64,000 nt of DNA from Paraburkholderia silviterrae (GTDB lineage Bacteria > Pseudomonadota > Gammaproteobacteria > Burkholderiales > Burkholderiaceae), in assembly GCF_004353915.1 (NCBI RefSeq), contig NZ_SMRP01000008.1, positions 62,001-126,000 on the forward strand, given 5' to 3'. Positions 25,067-36,359 of the stretch are shown in pieces. Numbering within the stretch: position 1 is the first letter of the stretch; each line of letters opens with the position of its first letter. A program made the translations under genes and the position numbers. The notes beneath the pieces were generated by a model. The model was not told the origin of the DNA, did no database searches, and worked only from the letters and a program-made list of their open reading frames with translations.

Positions 25067-27154
25067 ATGCTGGCGCTTGCGCGCCGCCCTTCGTTTCCCG
25101 TGTCCTTGATGGCTATGACTCGTTCTGCCGATTCCGCCGCCCGTTTTGCACCGTCTTCGCCGGCTGGCACGGCCGCCCTGGCCGCCGCCTCGGCGGCGCC
25201 TTTCCGGCGGCGCCTCTCCACGCGCATCGTCGTGCTTTCCACGGTGGCGCTTGCGCTCGTGCTCACGATGATCGGCGGCACGCTCTGGCTCTCGTGGCAG
25301 CTCGAAGGCGCGGGCGCTGCGATCAACGACGCGGGCAGCCTGCGCATGCGCGCTAACGCGGTGGCCATCGAGCTGTGGGAGACCCGGCTGGGCAAACCTT
25401 CGCGGCTCGACGTGCAGGTCGGCCAGCTCAACGAGACGCTGCGTCAACTGCGCGAAGGCAACGCCGCTCGCCCGCTGTTCCTGCCCGACGACGTGAAGAT
25501 CCGCCAGCAATTCGACCGCGTTTCAGCGGCGTGGCATGAACGGCTCGAGCCGGCCATGCAGCGCGATCGCGCCTCGGGCGTGGGCGAGCCATCGGCGTAT
25601 CTCGCGCTGCTGCCCGCCTTCGTCGATGACGCCAATCACCTCGTAGTACTGATCGAGCGCGAGAACGCTCACAAGACGGCGTGGCTGCGCACCTCGCAAA
25701 TCGCGCTCGCGGCGCTCTCGTGCGTGGGCACCGTGGCTATCGTCTACCTGCTCTACCTGTGGTTCGTGGTGCCCGTGCAGCGGCTGCAGGACGGCCTTGC
25801 GCGCATCGAGGCGCAGGAGTTCGATACGCGTCTGCCCGTCGATACGCGCGACGAATTCGGTCATCTCGCGCAGGGCTTCAACCAGATGGTCGCCGAGTTG
25901 CAGGCGCTGTATCAGGACCTCGCTGCACGCGTGGACGTCAAGACTGCGCAACTGGCCGCGCAGAACCGCGAGCTGCGCATCCTGTACGAAATGGCGGCCT
26001 TCCTCAATACACCGGAGCCGGTGGAGCCGCTTTGCCACGATTTTCTCGTGCGTCTGATGCGCGAGTTCGAGGCCGACGGCGGGACGGTGCGCATCGCCTC
26101 CGCCGAGGACGACAATCTGCATCTGCTCGTTGCGGAGGGCCTGCCCGAAGAGCTCGTGCGCGCCGAGCGATGCATGCCCGCGCAAGACTGTGCATGCGGC
26201 GCCGCGTCGGCGGAGGAGCCGGTGATCGTCGTCGATCTGCGCGACCTGGTGGCGAGCATGAACGCCAGGGGAGGGGCAGGCGGCGCGCAGGCCCTGAGCG
26301 ACGCCGAGCGCGCGCACGCGCAGCATTGCCTGCGCGCGGGCTTCGCGAGCGTCGCGGTATTCGGCATCGTCTCGCAGAGCGAGCCGCTCGGCACGTTCTC
26401 GCTGCATTTCCGGCGCGAGCGCAACATGCCGCCTTCGGAGGTCCAATTGCTGCAGGCGCTCGGCCGCCATCTCGGCGTGGCACTGAAGAACCGGCGCCTC
26501 GCGGCGCTCGCGCGCCAGCTGGCGGTCTCGGAGGAGCGCAACCTCGTCGCGCAAGGGCTGCACGACAGCATCGCGCAGGGCCTGAGCTTTCTGAAGATGC
26601 AGGTGCACCTGCTCGACGGCGCGGCGGCCGACGGCAATCTCGACGAAGTGCGCGAGATCGTGCCGCTGCTCGCGGGCGGCGTGGAGGAGAGCTACGACGA
26701 CGTGCGCGAGCTGCTCCTGAACTTCCGCTCGAAGCTCGGTCCCGGCGCGCTGCGGCCCGCGGTGGACGACACGGTGGCGCGCTTTCGGCGCCAGTCGGAC
26801 GCCGAGCTGACGCTCGACTATCGCGACGAGGGCGGCCCGCCGCTGCCGGCGGATCAGCAACTCCAGGTGCTGTTCGTGCTCCAGGAGGCGCTCTCGAACA
26901 TCCGCAAGCACGCCGAGGCGCAAAACGTGCACGTGAGCGTCGTCAACGGACGCGACTTCCGCCTCACCATCGAAGACGACGGCGCAGGCTACGATCCTGC
27001 GGAAATTGCCGCGCGTGGCGAAGCGCATGTGGGCTTTCACATCATGCGCGAGCGCGCCAAGCGCCTTGCCGGAGCGCTCACGCTCGACAGCGCGCCGGGG
27101 CGCGGCTCACGCGTGGAGCTCGTGCTGCCGGCCGGGAGCCGCAAGGCCGCTTGA
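25067..27154 (+). CDS. narX: nitrate/nitrite sensor histidine kinase NarX
   Basis: This 695-residue membrane kinase has TM1 at about 52-76 and a periplasmic sensor with the nitrate-binding P-box (GAAINDAGSLRMRANAVA, about 82-100). Then come TM2 at about 207-230, a HAMP domain, a GAF-like domain with a Cys pair (QDCACG), a HisKA_3 domain with His499 in GLHDSIAQGL, and a HATPase_c domain. It phosphorylates NarL when nitrate is bound. The start is uncertain: the ATG at 25067 has GAGGA directly abutting it, and in-frame ATGs at 25109 and 25115 would remove only non-conserved residues. narL follows 54 bp after the stop. Confidence 0.93.
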   Translation: MLALARRPSFPVSLMAMTRSADSAARFAPSSPAGTAALAAASAAPFRRRLSTRIVVLSTVALALVLTMIGGTLWLSWQLEGAGAAINDAGSLRMRANAVAIELWETRLGKPSRLDVQVGQLNETLRQLREGNAARPLFLPDDVKIRQQFDRVSAAWHERLEPAMQRDRASGVGEPSAYLALLPAFVDDANHLVVLIERENAHKTAWLRTSQIALAALSCVGTVAIVYLLYLWFVVPVQRLQDGLARIEAQEFDTRLPVDTRDEFGHLAQGFNQMVAELQALYQDLAARVDVKTAQLAAQNRELRILYEMAAFLNTPEPVEPLCHDFLVRLMREFEADGGTVRIASAEDDNLHLLVAEGLPEELVRAERCMPAQDCACGAASAEEPVIVVDLRDLVASMNARGGAGGAQALSDAERAHAQHCLRAGFASVAVFGIVSQSEPLGTFSLHFRRERNMPPSEVQLLQALGRHLGVALKNRRLAALARQLAVSEERNLVAQGLHDSIAQGLSFLKMQVHLLDGAAADGNLDEVREIVPLLAGGVEESYDDVRELLLNFRSKLGPGALRPAVDDTVARFRRQSDAELTLDYRDEGGPPLPADQQLQVLFVLQEALSNIRKHAEAQNVHVSVVNGRDFRLTIEDDGAGYDPAEIAARGEAHVGFHIMRERAKRLAGALTLDSAPGRGSRVELVLPAGSRKAA

Positions 27155-27208
27155 CACACCACGCTTTGCGCCAGCGTCGGCCGCATTGCCACAATTCGAA
27201 TTCCACCC

Positions 27209-27895
27209 ATGACCATCCGCATCCTGCTCATCGACGACCACACGCTGTTTCGCTCGGGCGTGAGCGCGCTTTTGCAACGCCAGCCCGACCTCGAGGTGGT
27301 GGGGGAGGCGTCGGACGGCGTCGAAGGCGTCAAGCGGGCGAAGCAACATGCGCCCGACGTAATCCTGCTCGACCTGAACATGCCCGGCCTCTCGGGCCTC
27401 GAAACGCTGCAACTGCTGGTGGAGGACCTGCCCGATACGGCGGTCGTCATGCTGACCGTCTCGGAGGATGCCGACGAACTCACCGCCGCGATGCGCGCGG
27501 GCGCGAGCGGCTTCCTGCTCAAGAGCATCGATGCCGATGCGCTCGTCGCGGCCATCCGCAAGGCCGCCGCGGGCCAGCCCGTGATCACCGAGCACATGAC
27601 CGCGAAGCTCGTCGAGCAGATGCGCAAGCCGGCGGCGGCGCCGAGCGCGCCGAGTGCGCCGCGCACGAGCGGCGACACGCTCACCGCGCGCGAGCGCGAC
27701 ATCGTGCGCGAGCTCGCGCGCGGGGCGAGCAACAAGGAGATTGCGCGCACGCTCGACCTGGCCGAAAGCACGGTGAAGATTCACGTGCGCAACATTCTGC
27801 GCAAGCTGAACCTCACGAGCCGCGTGCAGGTAGCGGTCTATGCGGTGGGCCAGGAGGGCATGGCGGACGGCATGGGCGAGCCACGCGAGGGATGA
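27209..27895 (+). CDS. narL: two-component response regulator NarL
   Basis: This 228-residue protein has an N-terminal receiver domain with phospho-acceptor Asp55 in LLDLNMPG and a C-terminal LuxR-type helix-turn-helix (LTARERDIVRELARGASNKE onward). An Ala/Pro/Ser-rich linker near 150-165 joins them. As partner of NarX it should activate nar genes under nitrate. It is the last gene of the nitrate locus and converges with the AI-2E-type permease gene. Confidence 0.95.
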   Translation: MTIRILLIDDHTLFRSGVSALLQRQPDLEVVGEASDGVEGVKRAKQHAPDVILLDLNMPGLSGLETLQLLVEDLPDTAVVMLTVSEDADELTAAMRAGASGFLLKSIDADALVAAIRKAAAGQPVITEHMTAKLVEQMRKPAAAPSAPSAPRTSGDTLTARERDIVRELARGASNKEIARTLDLAESTVKIHVRNILRKLNLTSRVQVAVYAVGQEGMADGMGEPREG

Positions 27896-27976
27896 GGCGG
27901 GCCGCCGCGCGAGGGGCGGCGGCCGGTTCGAAGCAGGGCTCGAGCGAGAGGCGGAGCAAACTGCCCCGCCGCACGC

Positions 27977-29062
27977 TCAAACGAGCCGCAGATAGATCAG
28001 CTCGCGCTTGATATAGGCATAAAAGATAGGCGCGGCAATCACGCCCTGGAGACCGAACGCGGCTTCCATGATGAGCATCGCGACCAGCAACTCCCACGTG
28101 CGCGCCTCGATCTGGCCGCCCACGATGCGTGCGTTCAGGAAATACTCGAGCTTGTGGATCACGATCAGGAACACGAGCGCCGTGACCGCCGCGGGCAGGC
28201 TCACAGTGAGCGCGATCGCGACGATCAGCGTGTTCGAGATCAGGTTGCCGATCACGGGCAGCAAACCGACCACGAAGGTCACCACGACGAGCATCTTCGC
28301 GAGCGGCAGCGGCGCGTGAAAGAGCGGCAGCACGATCAGCAGGAAGAGCCCGGTGAACACGGTGTTGATGGCCGAGATCTTCACCTGTGCGAACACGATG
28401 CGGCGGAACGCATCCGCGAAGCGCGCGACGCGCGTGACGAAGGCCGTCGAGAGCGGCAGCCGCGTGGCGTTCTTCTGCGCACCAATGGCGATGATCGCGC
28501 CGATGATCATGCCGATCACGATACGCCCGAAGATGCGCGCGGCGTTCTTGCCGCCCTGGCCGAGCTGGGTGGCGTGCTCGTGCATGAGCGCGATCGCCTT
28601 GAGCTTCATCTGGGCGACGTCGACGGGCAGATAGGCCGCGATGGCGTCGGGAATCTTGCCGCGCGCCTGGTCGACGAACGTCATCATCTGCGCCATCACC
28701 TTTTGCACGCTCGGCACGTCGTTTTCGAACTGCTCGATGACGCCCACCGTGATGCCCGTGAGTACGCCCACGATCACGATGGAAACCAGCACGACGGAGA
28801 GCCAGCGCGCGCGCTGGCTCGGCATGCGCCGCTCGATCAGCGGCGCGATGGTGTGCACGAGCTGAAAGACGAGCATCCCCGCGAGCAGCGCGCCGAGCAG
28901 GTCCAGGTGCAGCACCGCCCACAATCCGGCGAGCGCCGCCACATAGCTTCCAATCTCCACCGCCGAGAGCTTCGGCAGGCTCATGTCGCTCGTGAGCCTG
29001 ACCGGCCTTGGCCGCAGGTCGCGCACCTGTTTGTCTTCAGTCGCTTCGTTGCGCTTGACCAT
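27977..29062 (-). CDS. AI-2E family transporter (PerM-like)
   Basis: This 361-residue protein has about eight predicted membrane helices and the AI-2E/PerM family layout: two N-terminal helices, a soluble stretch around residues 100-175, then clustered helices ending in FGLQGVIAAPIFYAYIKREL. Family members include the E. coli autoinducer-2 exporter TqsA and Na+/H+-antiport-like proteins; the substrate is not predictable. The soluble N-terminus is about 30 residues. It lies downstream of uvrA on the same strand, 136 bp away, separated by a hairpin and a tandem repeat. Confidence 0.88.
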   Translation of the reverse strand: MVKRNEATEDKQVRDLRPRPVRLTSDMSLPKLSAVEIGSYVAALAGLWAVLHLDLLGALLAGMLVFQLVHTIAPLIERRMPSQRARWLSVVLVSIVIVGVLTGITVGVIEQFENDVPSVQKVMAQMMTFVDQARGKIPDAIAAYLPVDVAQMKLKAIALMHEHATQLGQGGKNAARIFGRIVIGMIIGAIIAIGAQKNATRLPLSTAFVTRVARFADAFRRIVFAQVKISAINTVFTGLFLLIVLPLFHAPLPLAKMLVVVTFVVGLLPVIGNLISNTLIVAIALTVSLPAAVTALVFLIVIHKLEYFLNARIVGGQIEARTWELLVAMLIMEAAFGLQGVIAAPIFYAYIKRELIYLRLV

Positions 29063-29089
29063 GTTGGGTGTATTCCGTCTCCAGACCGC

Positions 29090-29107
29090 GGGGGCGCAAG
29101 CGCCCCC
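29090..29107. terminator. perfect GC hairpin between uvrA and the permease gene
   Basis: GGGGGCGC and GCGCCCCC are adjacent perfect arms with AA between them. No T-tract follows on the minus strand, so it may be a weak terminator for uvrA or a 5'-leader structure for the permease mRNA. Confidence 0.45.
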
Positions 29108-29125
29108 GTTCTGTTGTTGCTACGG

Positions 29126-29185
29126 CAACGGCTGCCACAGCAATGGCTGCCACAGCGTTGGCTGCCACAGCGTCGGCTGCCGCAG
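29126..29185. repeat. four 15-bp tandem repeats downstream of uvrA
   Basis: Four contiguous copies of a 15-bp unit (consensus CRWYGGCTGCCACAG) fill 29126-29185. The first three share the last 11 bases exactly and the fourth differs by one base there. It starts 13 bp beyond the uvrA stop. Because the unit is a multiple of 3, slippage here could extend uvrA only if the stop codon were lost. Confidence 0.8.
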
Positions 29186-29198
29186 TGTTTTCTACTGC

Positions 29199-32090
<2,892 letters not shown>

Positions 32091-32396
32091 GAACCTGCGG
32101 GAGAAAGGGAGGCTAAACCTGCTACTATAACGACTTTTCCAGACCGCCGTTACGGCTTGCTGACAGTCCTTGAAAGGGTCCCGAATGGCTGTGCGAGGGG
32201 CGCTGAAAGAGGTTCGACAGCGGGCGACCGGGAATGGCATCCGGCGCTCACGGGGGGAAACCCGCTTCGTTGCCGTTCAGGCAAGGCCGCCGTGGCCGCA
32301 ATGAAAAGTCCGTGAAGTTCGCCCGACGTCCGTCTTTGCACGCCCGCGAGGCTCAGTGACGCGCGCGCAGCGGCGGCCCAATCAAAAAAAGCTCCG
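32091..32396. other. uvrA / MFS divergent intergenic region
   Basis: This 306-bp gap must contain the uvrA and MFS promoters. I looked for a LexA-type box and found no convincing match, and no stem-loop or repeat stands out. No small gene with a usable start and ribosome-binding site is visible. Confidence 0.4.
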
Positions 32397-33599
32397 ATGT
32401 CCTCCAATTCACCCGCTACTTCTTCACGCATGAGCGCGCCCGAAATGCGCGCGACCGTGTCGCTTGCCGCGATCTTCGCGCTGCGCATGCTGGGCCTGTT
32501 CATGATCATGCCGGTGTTTTCGGTCTACGCGAAAACCATCCCCGGCGGCGACAACGTGCTGCTCGTCGGCATCGCGCTCGGCGCGTACGGCGTCACGCAG
32601 TCGCTCCTGTACATTTTTTATGGCTGGGCGTCCGACATGCTGGGGCGCAAGCGCGTGATCGCCACCGGCCTCGTGATCTTCGCGATCGGCAGCTTCGTCG
32701 CGGCCGGTGCGCACGACATGACGTGGATCATCGTCGGACGGGTGATCCAGGGCATGGGCGCGGTGTCGTCCGCCGTGCTCGCGTTCATTGCCGACCTCAC
32801 CTCAGAAGAGCACCGCACCAAGGCCATGGCGATGGTGGGCGGCTCGATCGGCATGTCATTCGCGGTGGCGATCGTGGGCGCCCCCATCGTGTTCCACTGG
32901 GTGGGCATGAGTGGTCTGTTCGCGCTCGTTGGCGTGTTCTCGATCCTCGCGGTCGGCGTCGTGGTGTGGATCGTGCCCGATGCACCCAAGCCCGTGCACG
33001 TGCGCGCACCGTTCGCCGAAGTCCTGCACAACGTCGAACTGCTGCGCCTGAACTTCGGCGTGCTCGCGCTGCACGCCACGCAGACCGCGCTCTTTCTCGT
33101 CGTGCCGCGCCTGCTCGTGGACGCGGGCCTGCCGGTCGCGTCGCACTGGAAGGTCTACCTGCCGGTGATGGGCCTTTCGTTTGTCCTGATGGTGCCCGCC
33201 ATCATCGCCGCGGAAAAGCGGGGCAAGATGAAGGCCGTGGTGGTCTCGGCCATTGGGCTTATCCTGATCGGCCAGCTTCTGCTTGGCTCACTTGCGCATA
33301 CCATTGCAATTGTGGCGTCCGTGCTGTTCGTGTACTTCCTCGGGTTCAATATCCTGGAGGCCTCGCAGCCCTCGCTGGTGTCCAAGCTCGCGCCGGGCAA
33401 CCGCAAGGGCGCCGCTACGGGCGTCTACAACACCACCCAGTCGATCGGGCTTGCACTCGGCGGCGTGGTGGGCGGATGGCTGCTCAAGCACGAAAGCGCG
33501 AGCGCGGTGTTCTACGCGTGCTCGGGGCTCGTTCTGTGCTGGCTTATAATCGCGGCCTATATGAAGGTGCCGCTGAAGGTGCAACCCAAGCGGGCTTGA
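32397..33599 (+). CDS. MFS transporter (YajR-like drug/H+ antiporter group)
   Basis: This 400-residue protein has 12 predicted helices, the MFS motif-A region GWASDMLGRKRVIATG between helices 2 and 3, and GRVIQGMGAVSSAVLAFIAD in helix 4-5. It lies between divergent uvrA and downstream ssb, the arrangement seen across Burkholderiales. The substrate is unknown. Start is the ATG at 32397, with an alternative at 32430; neither has a strong ribosome-binding site. It resembles the YajR-type group but lacks the extra C-terminal domain of E. coli YajR. Confidence 0.88.
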   Translation: MSSNSPATSSRMSAPEMRATVSLAAIFALRMLGLFMIMPVFSVYAKTIPGGDNVLLVGIALGAYGVTQSLLYIFYGWASDMLGRKRVIATGLVIFAIGSFVAAGAHDMTWIIVGRVIQGMGAVSSAVLAFIADLTSEEHRTKAMAMVGGSIGMSFAVAIVGAPIVFHWVGMSGLFALVGVFSILAVGVVVWIVPDAPKPVHVRAPFAEVLHNVELLRLNFGVLALHATQTALFLVVPRLLVDAGLPVASHWKVYLPVMGLSFVLMVPAIIAAEKRGKMKAVVVSAIGLILIGQLLLGSLAHTIAIVASVLFVYFLGFNILEASQPSLVSKLAPGNRKGAATGVYNTTQSIGLALGGVVGGWLLKHESASAVFYACSGLVLCWLIIAAYMKVPLKVQPKRA

Positions 33600-33787
33600 T
33601 GGGGCCAGGCCTCAAGCAAGCGCCGCGGGCAGGGTCGCAAGCGCGCCCGCCCTCTGCTTTGAGGCGAACCAGGCGTTCGCCGCAACATTTTTCGCGAGAG
33701 GCGGACCGCGCGGCGCGCATCGCAATATGACGCCGATGCGCGAAACGCGTGGCCGCTCAAACGCAACGGAATCAACAGGAGAAACTC

Positions 33788-34333
33788 ATGGCATCCGTGA
33801 ACAAGGTGATCCTCGTCGGCAATCTCGGCGCCGAACCGGAAGTGCGCTATCTGCCCAGCGGCGACGCTGTTGCGAACATCCGCCTCGCGACCACCGACCG
33901 CTACAAGGACAAGACGTCCGGCGAGTTCAAGGAAATGACTGAATGGCACCGCGTGGCGTTTTTCGGCCGTCTGGCCGAAATCGTCTCCGAATACCTGAAG
34001 AAGGGTTCGTCGGTGTATATCGAAGGCCGCATCCGCACGCGCAAGTGGCAGGCGCAGGACGGCACCGACCGTTATTCGACGGAAATCGTCGCCGAGCAGA
34101 TGCAGATGCTGGGCGGCCGCAGCGGTGGCGCGTCGGCGGGCAGCGACATGGGCGACGACGGCGGCTATAGCCGCGAGCCGTCCGCACCGCGCGGCGGCGG
34201 CCGTGCAGCGGGTGGCGGCGCACCGCGCGCGAGCAGCGGTGGTGCTGCTGGCGGCGGTGGTGGCGGTGGTGGTCGTTCGAACGCGCCGGCTGGCGGCGGC
34301 TTCGACGAAATGGACGACGATATTCCGTTCTAA
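33788..34333 (+). CDS. ssb: single-stranded DNA-binding protein
   Basis: This 181-residue protein has an N-terminal OB-fold (MASVNKVILVGNLGAEPEVR, then MTEWHRVAFFGRLAEI) and a long Gly-rich low-complexity linker (about 112-168, including a run of eight glycines). The C-terminus is acidic, DDDIPF, and recruits replication and repair partners. It coats ssDNA during replication, recombination and repair. The ATG at 33788 is preceded by CAGGAGAAA. A strong terminator follows. Confidence 0.97.
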   Translation: MASVNKVILVGNLGAEPEVRYLPSGDAVANIRLATTDRYKDKTSGEFKEMTEWHRVAFFGRLAEIVSEYLKKGSSVYIEGRIRTRKWQAQDGTDRYSTEIVAEQMQMLGGRSGGASAGSDMGDDGGYSREPSAPRGGGRAAGGGAPRASSGGAAGGGGGGGGRSNAPAGGGFDEMDDDIPF

Positions 34334-34361
34334 AACAAAGAGCCTTTGTTTTTGCTGATTG

Positions 34362-34393
34362 AAGCCCGCGCTCCGCAAGGAGGCGGGCTTTTT
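34362..34393 (+). terminator. rho-independent terminator after ssb
   Basis: AAGCCCGC and GCGGGCTT arms flank a loop of about 13 nt that contains a smaller CTCC/GGAG pairing. The T-tract that follows is TTTTTCC. It starts 29 bp past the ssb stop. Confidence 0.85.
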
Positions 34394-34464
34394 CCTTGGG
34401 GCATCCTCACATCTGCGGCGTTTTCGCACAGGCAAACGCTTCCGCGCTTTAACCGGCTCTTTTC

Positions 34465-34478
34465 CTGATCCACATCAC
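34465..34478 (+). promoter_or_regulatory. FNR/Anr-type box upstream of hcp
   Basis: The sequence C-TGAT-CCAC-ATCA-C has perfect TGAT...ATCA half-site cores with the correct 4-bp spacer; only the outermost base of each half differs from TTGAT-N4-ATCAA. It is centred about 148 bp upstream of the hcp start codon and 50 bp upstream of the NsrR-like site. This supports anaerobic induction of hcp. Confidence 0.65.
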
Positions 34479-34510
34479 GGCAAAACTTCCTCGCCGGAGT
34501 GACCATTTAA

Positions 34511-34533
34511 AAGATGCGTTGAATTTGCATCTT
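34511..34533 (+). promoter_or_regulatory. NsrR-like operator upstream of hcp
   Basis: AAGATGCGTTG, one central base, then ATTTGCATCTT form an 11-1-11 inverted repeat whose outer 7 bp (AAGATGC/GCATCTT) are perfect. This matches the nitric-oxide-sensing repressor NsrR motif. It lies 85 bp before the hcp start. In enterobacteria hcp is a classic NsrR target. Confidence 0.75.
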
Positions 34534-34618
34534 ACAAGGCCCTTCGTCGCGATCCGACAGTCGATGCGTTGCATCGACAACGCGCCAGCGCCGTCACCCA
34601 CAAGGAAAGGAGAAAGCC

Positions 34619-36286
34619 GTGTTTTGCTATCAATGTGAACAGACCGACCACAGCAATGGAAAGCCAGGTTGCGCGTCGGCGAAGGGCAACTGCGGCAAGG
34701 ACGCCACCACCGCGGACCTGCAGGACCTCCTGATCCACGCCGTCAAGGGCATCGCCCAGTACAGCGCGCTCGCACGCGGCCTGGGCCGTCCCGATCGCGA
34801 GGCCGACCGGTTCATCCTCTACGCGATGTTCACGACGCTCACCAATGTCAACTTCAACGCCGCGCGCTTCGTGGCGATGCTGCGCGAAGCCGCGCAGCAT
34901 CGCGACCGCGTGAAGAAGGCCTATGAAACGCTGGCGTTCGCGCAGGGCGTCGCGGTGCAGGAACCGGCCGGCCCCGCGCGCTGGCAACCCGGCGCGAACG
35001 TTGGGGAGCTGCAGGCGCAGGCCCGGCTCGTCGGCGTGGATGCGGGGTTCGAGACACTCGGTGCCGATATCGTCGGGCTACGCGCGCTGGTGCTCTATGG
35101 CCTGAAAGGGGTTTGCGCGTACGCGCATCACGCCCGCGTGCTCGGCTACGAGAGTGAAGACGTGTATGCGGACGTGGAGGCGGCGCTCGAGTTTCTCGCG
35201 CGCGCGCCCGTGCAGGCCAACGCGCTGCTCGAGCACGCGCTCGCGCTCGGGAGCGTGAACCTCAAGGTGATGGAGTTGCTCGACGCCGCCAACACGGGCC
35301 GCTTCGGCAACCAGCAGCCCGCGGCAGTGCGCATGACGCCGGTGGCGGGCAAGGCGATCCTCGTCTCCGGCCACGATCTGGGCGACCTCGAAACCTTGCT
35401 CGAAGCGACCCAAGATAGCGGCGTGCAAATCTACACGCACGGAGAGTTGCTGCCGGCTCATGCCTATCCGAAGCTCAAGGCCTACCCGCACCTCGCGGGC
35501 AACTATGGCGGCGCCTGGCAGGACCAGCAAGCGGATTTCGCGAACTTCCCGGGTCCCGTGCTGATGACCTCGAACTGCCTGATCGAGCCGCTGCCGCAAT
35601 ACCGTCAACGCGTGTTCACGACGGGGCCGGTGGGCTGGCCCGGCGTGCGCCATCTCGAGCACGGCGCATTCGCGCCGCTCGTGCAGGCGGCGTTTGCCTT
35701 GCCCGGCTTTCACGAGAGCGCACCCGAGGAAACCGTCACGGTGGGCTTTGCGCGTCACACGGTGCTCGGTGTGGCCGACAAGGTGATCGACGCAGTGAAG
35801 GCCGGCCAGATCCGCCACTTCTTCCTGATCGGCGGCTGCGATGGCGCCGCGCCGGGCCGCAACTACTACACCGAGTTTGCCGAGGCCGCGCCTGACGATA
35901 CCGTCGTCATGACGCTCGGCTGCAACAAGTACCGCTTCAACCGGCATGCGTTCGGCGACATCGGCGGCATTCCGCGTCTGCTCGACCTCGGGCAATGCAA
36001 CGACAGCTATTCGGCCATCCGCATTGCCGTCGCGCTCGCCGATGCCTTCGAGTGCGGCGTGAATGACCTGCCGCTCACGCTCGTGATTTCGTGGTTCGAG
36101 CAGAAGGCCGCCGCAGTGCTGCTCACGCTGCTAGCGCTCGGCATTCGCAACATCCGTCTCGGGCCGACCTTGCCGGCCTTCCTCACGCCGGGTGTGCTGC
36201 AGATCCTCGTCGAGCAGTTCGGCATCCAGCCGATCGGCGATGCGCACGCCGATCTCGCCGCCGCGCTCGCGCGCAAGGCCGCGTGA
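34619..36286 (+). CDS. hcp: hydroxylamine reductase / hybrid-cluster protein (NO reductase), Hcp
   Basis: This 555-residue protein has the N-terminal cluster motif Cys3-x2-Cys6-x11-Cys18-x6-Cys25, the spacing of class II Hcp proteins with a [2Fe-2S] cluster. Hybrid-cluster ligand regions follow (SGHDLGDLETLLE, MTSNCL, GGCDGA, LGCNKYRFN). In E. coli the enzyme reduces nitric oxide to nitrous oxide at low NO and takes part in protein S-nitrosylation. It starts with GTG at 34619 behind an AAGGAAAGGAGA site. FNR-like and NsrR-like operators lie upstream and the reductase gene lies downstream, so it should serve nitrosative-stress defence during nitrate respiration. Confidence 0.96.
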   Translation: MFCYQCEQTDHSNGKPGCASAKGNCGKDATTADLQDLLIHAVKGIAQYSALARGLGRPDREADRFILYAMFTTLTNVNFNAARFVAMLREAAQHRDRVKKAYETLAFAQGVAVQEPAGPARWQPGANVGELQAQARLVGVDAGFETLGADIVGLRALVLYGLKGVCAYAHHARVLGYESEDVYADVEAALEFLARAPVQANALLEHALALGSVNLKVMELLDAANTGRFGNQQPAAVRMTPVAGKAILVSGHDLGDLETLLEATQDSGVQIYTHGELLPAHAYPKLKAYPHLAGNYGGAWQDQQADFANFPGPVLMTSNCLIEPLPQYRQRVFTTGPVGWPGVRHLEHGAFAPLVQAAFALPGFHESAPEETVTVGFARHTVLGVADKVIDAVKAGQIRHFFLIGGCDGAAPGRNYYTEFAEAAPDDTVVMTLGCNKYRFNRHAFGDIGGIPRLLDLGQCNDSYSAIRIAVALADAFECGVNDLPLTLVISWFEQKAAAVLLTLLALGIRNIRLGPTLPAFLTPGVLQILVEQFGIQPIGDAHADLAAALARKAA

Positions 36287-36359
36287 ATCGCATCGGCGTT
36301 TTGTCGACGTTCACGCCGATGTTCACGCCGTTGTTCAATGAAGTAGCGCTGAGGCATTC

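Noticed and set aside
29126..29185. Reading the 15-bp tandem repeats as a CRISPR array
   Set aside because: The units are contiguous with no spacers and there are no cas genes in the window.
32091..32396. LexA/SOS box upstream of uvrA
   Set aside because: No CTGT-N8-ACAG-like palindrome or close variant is visible in the divergent spacer.
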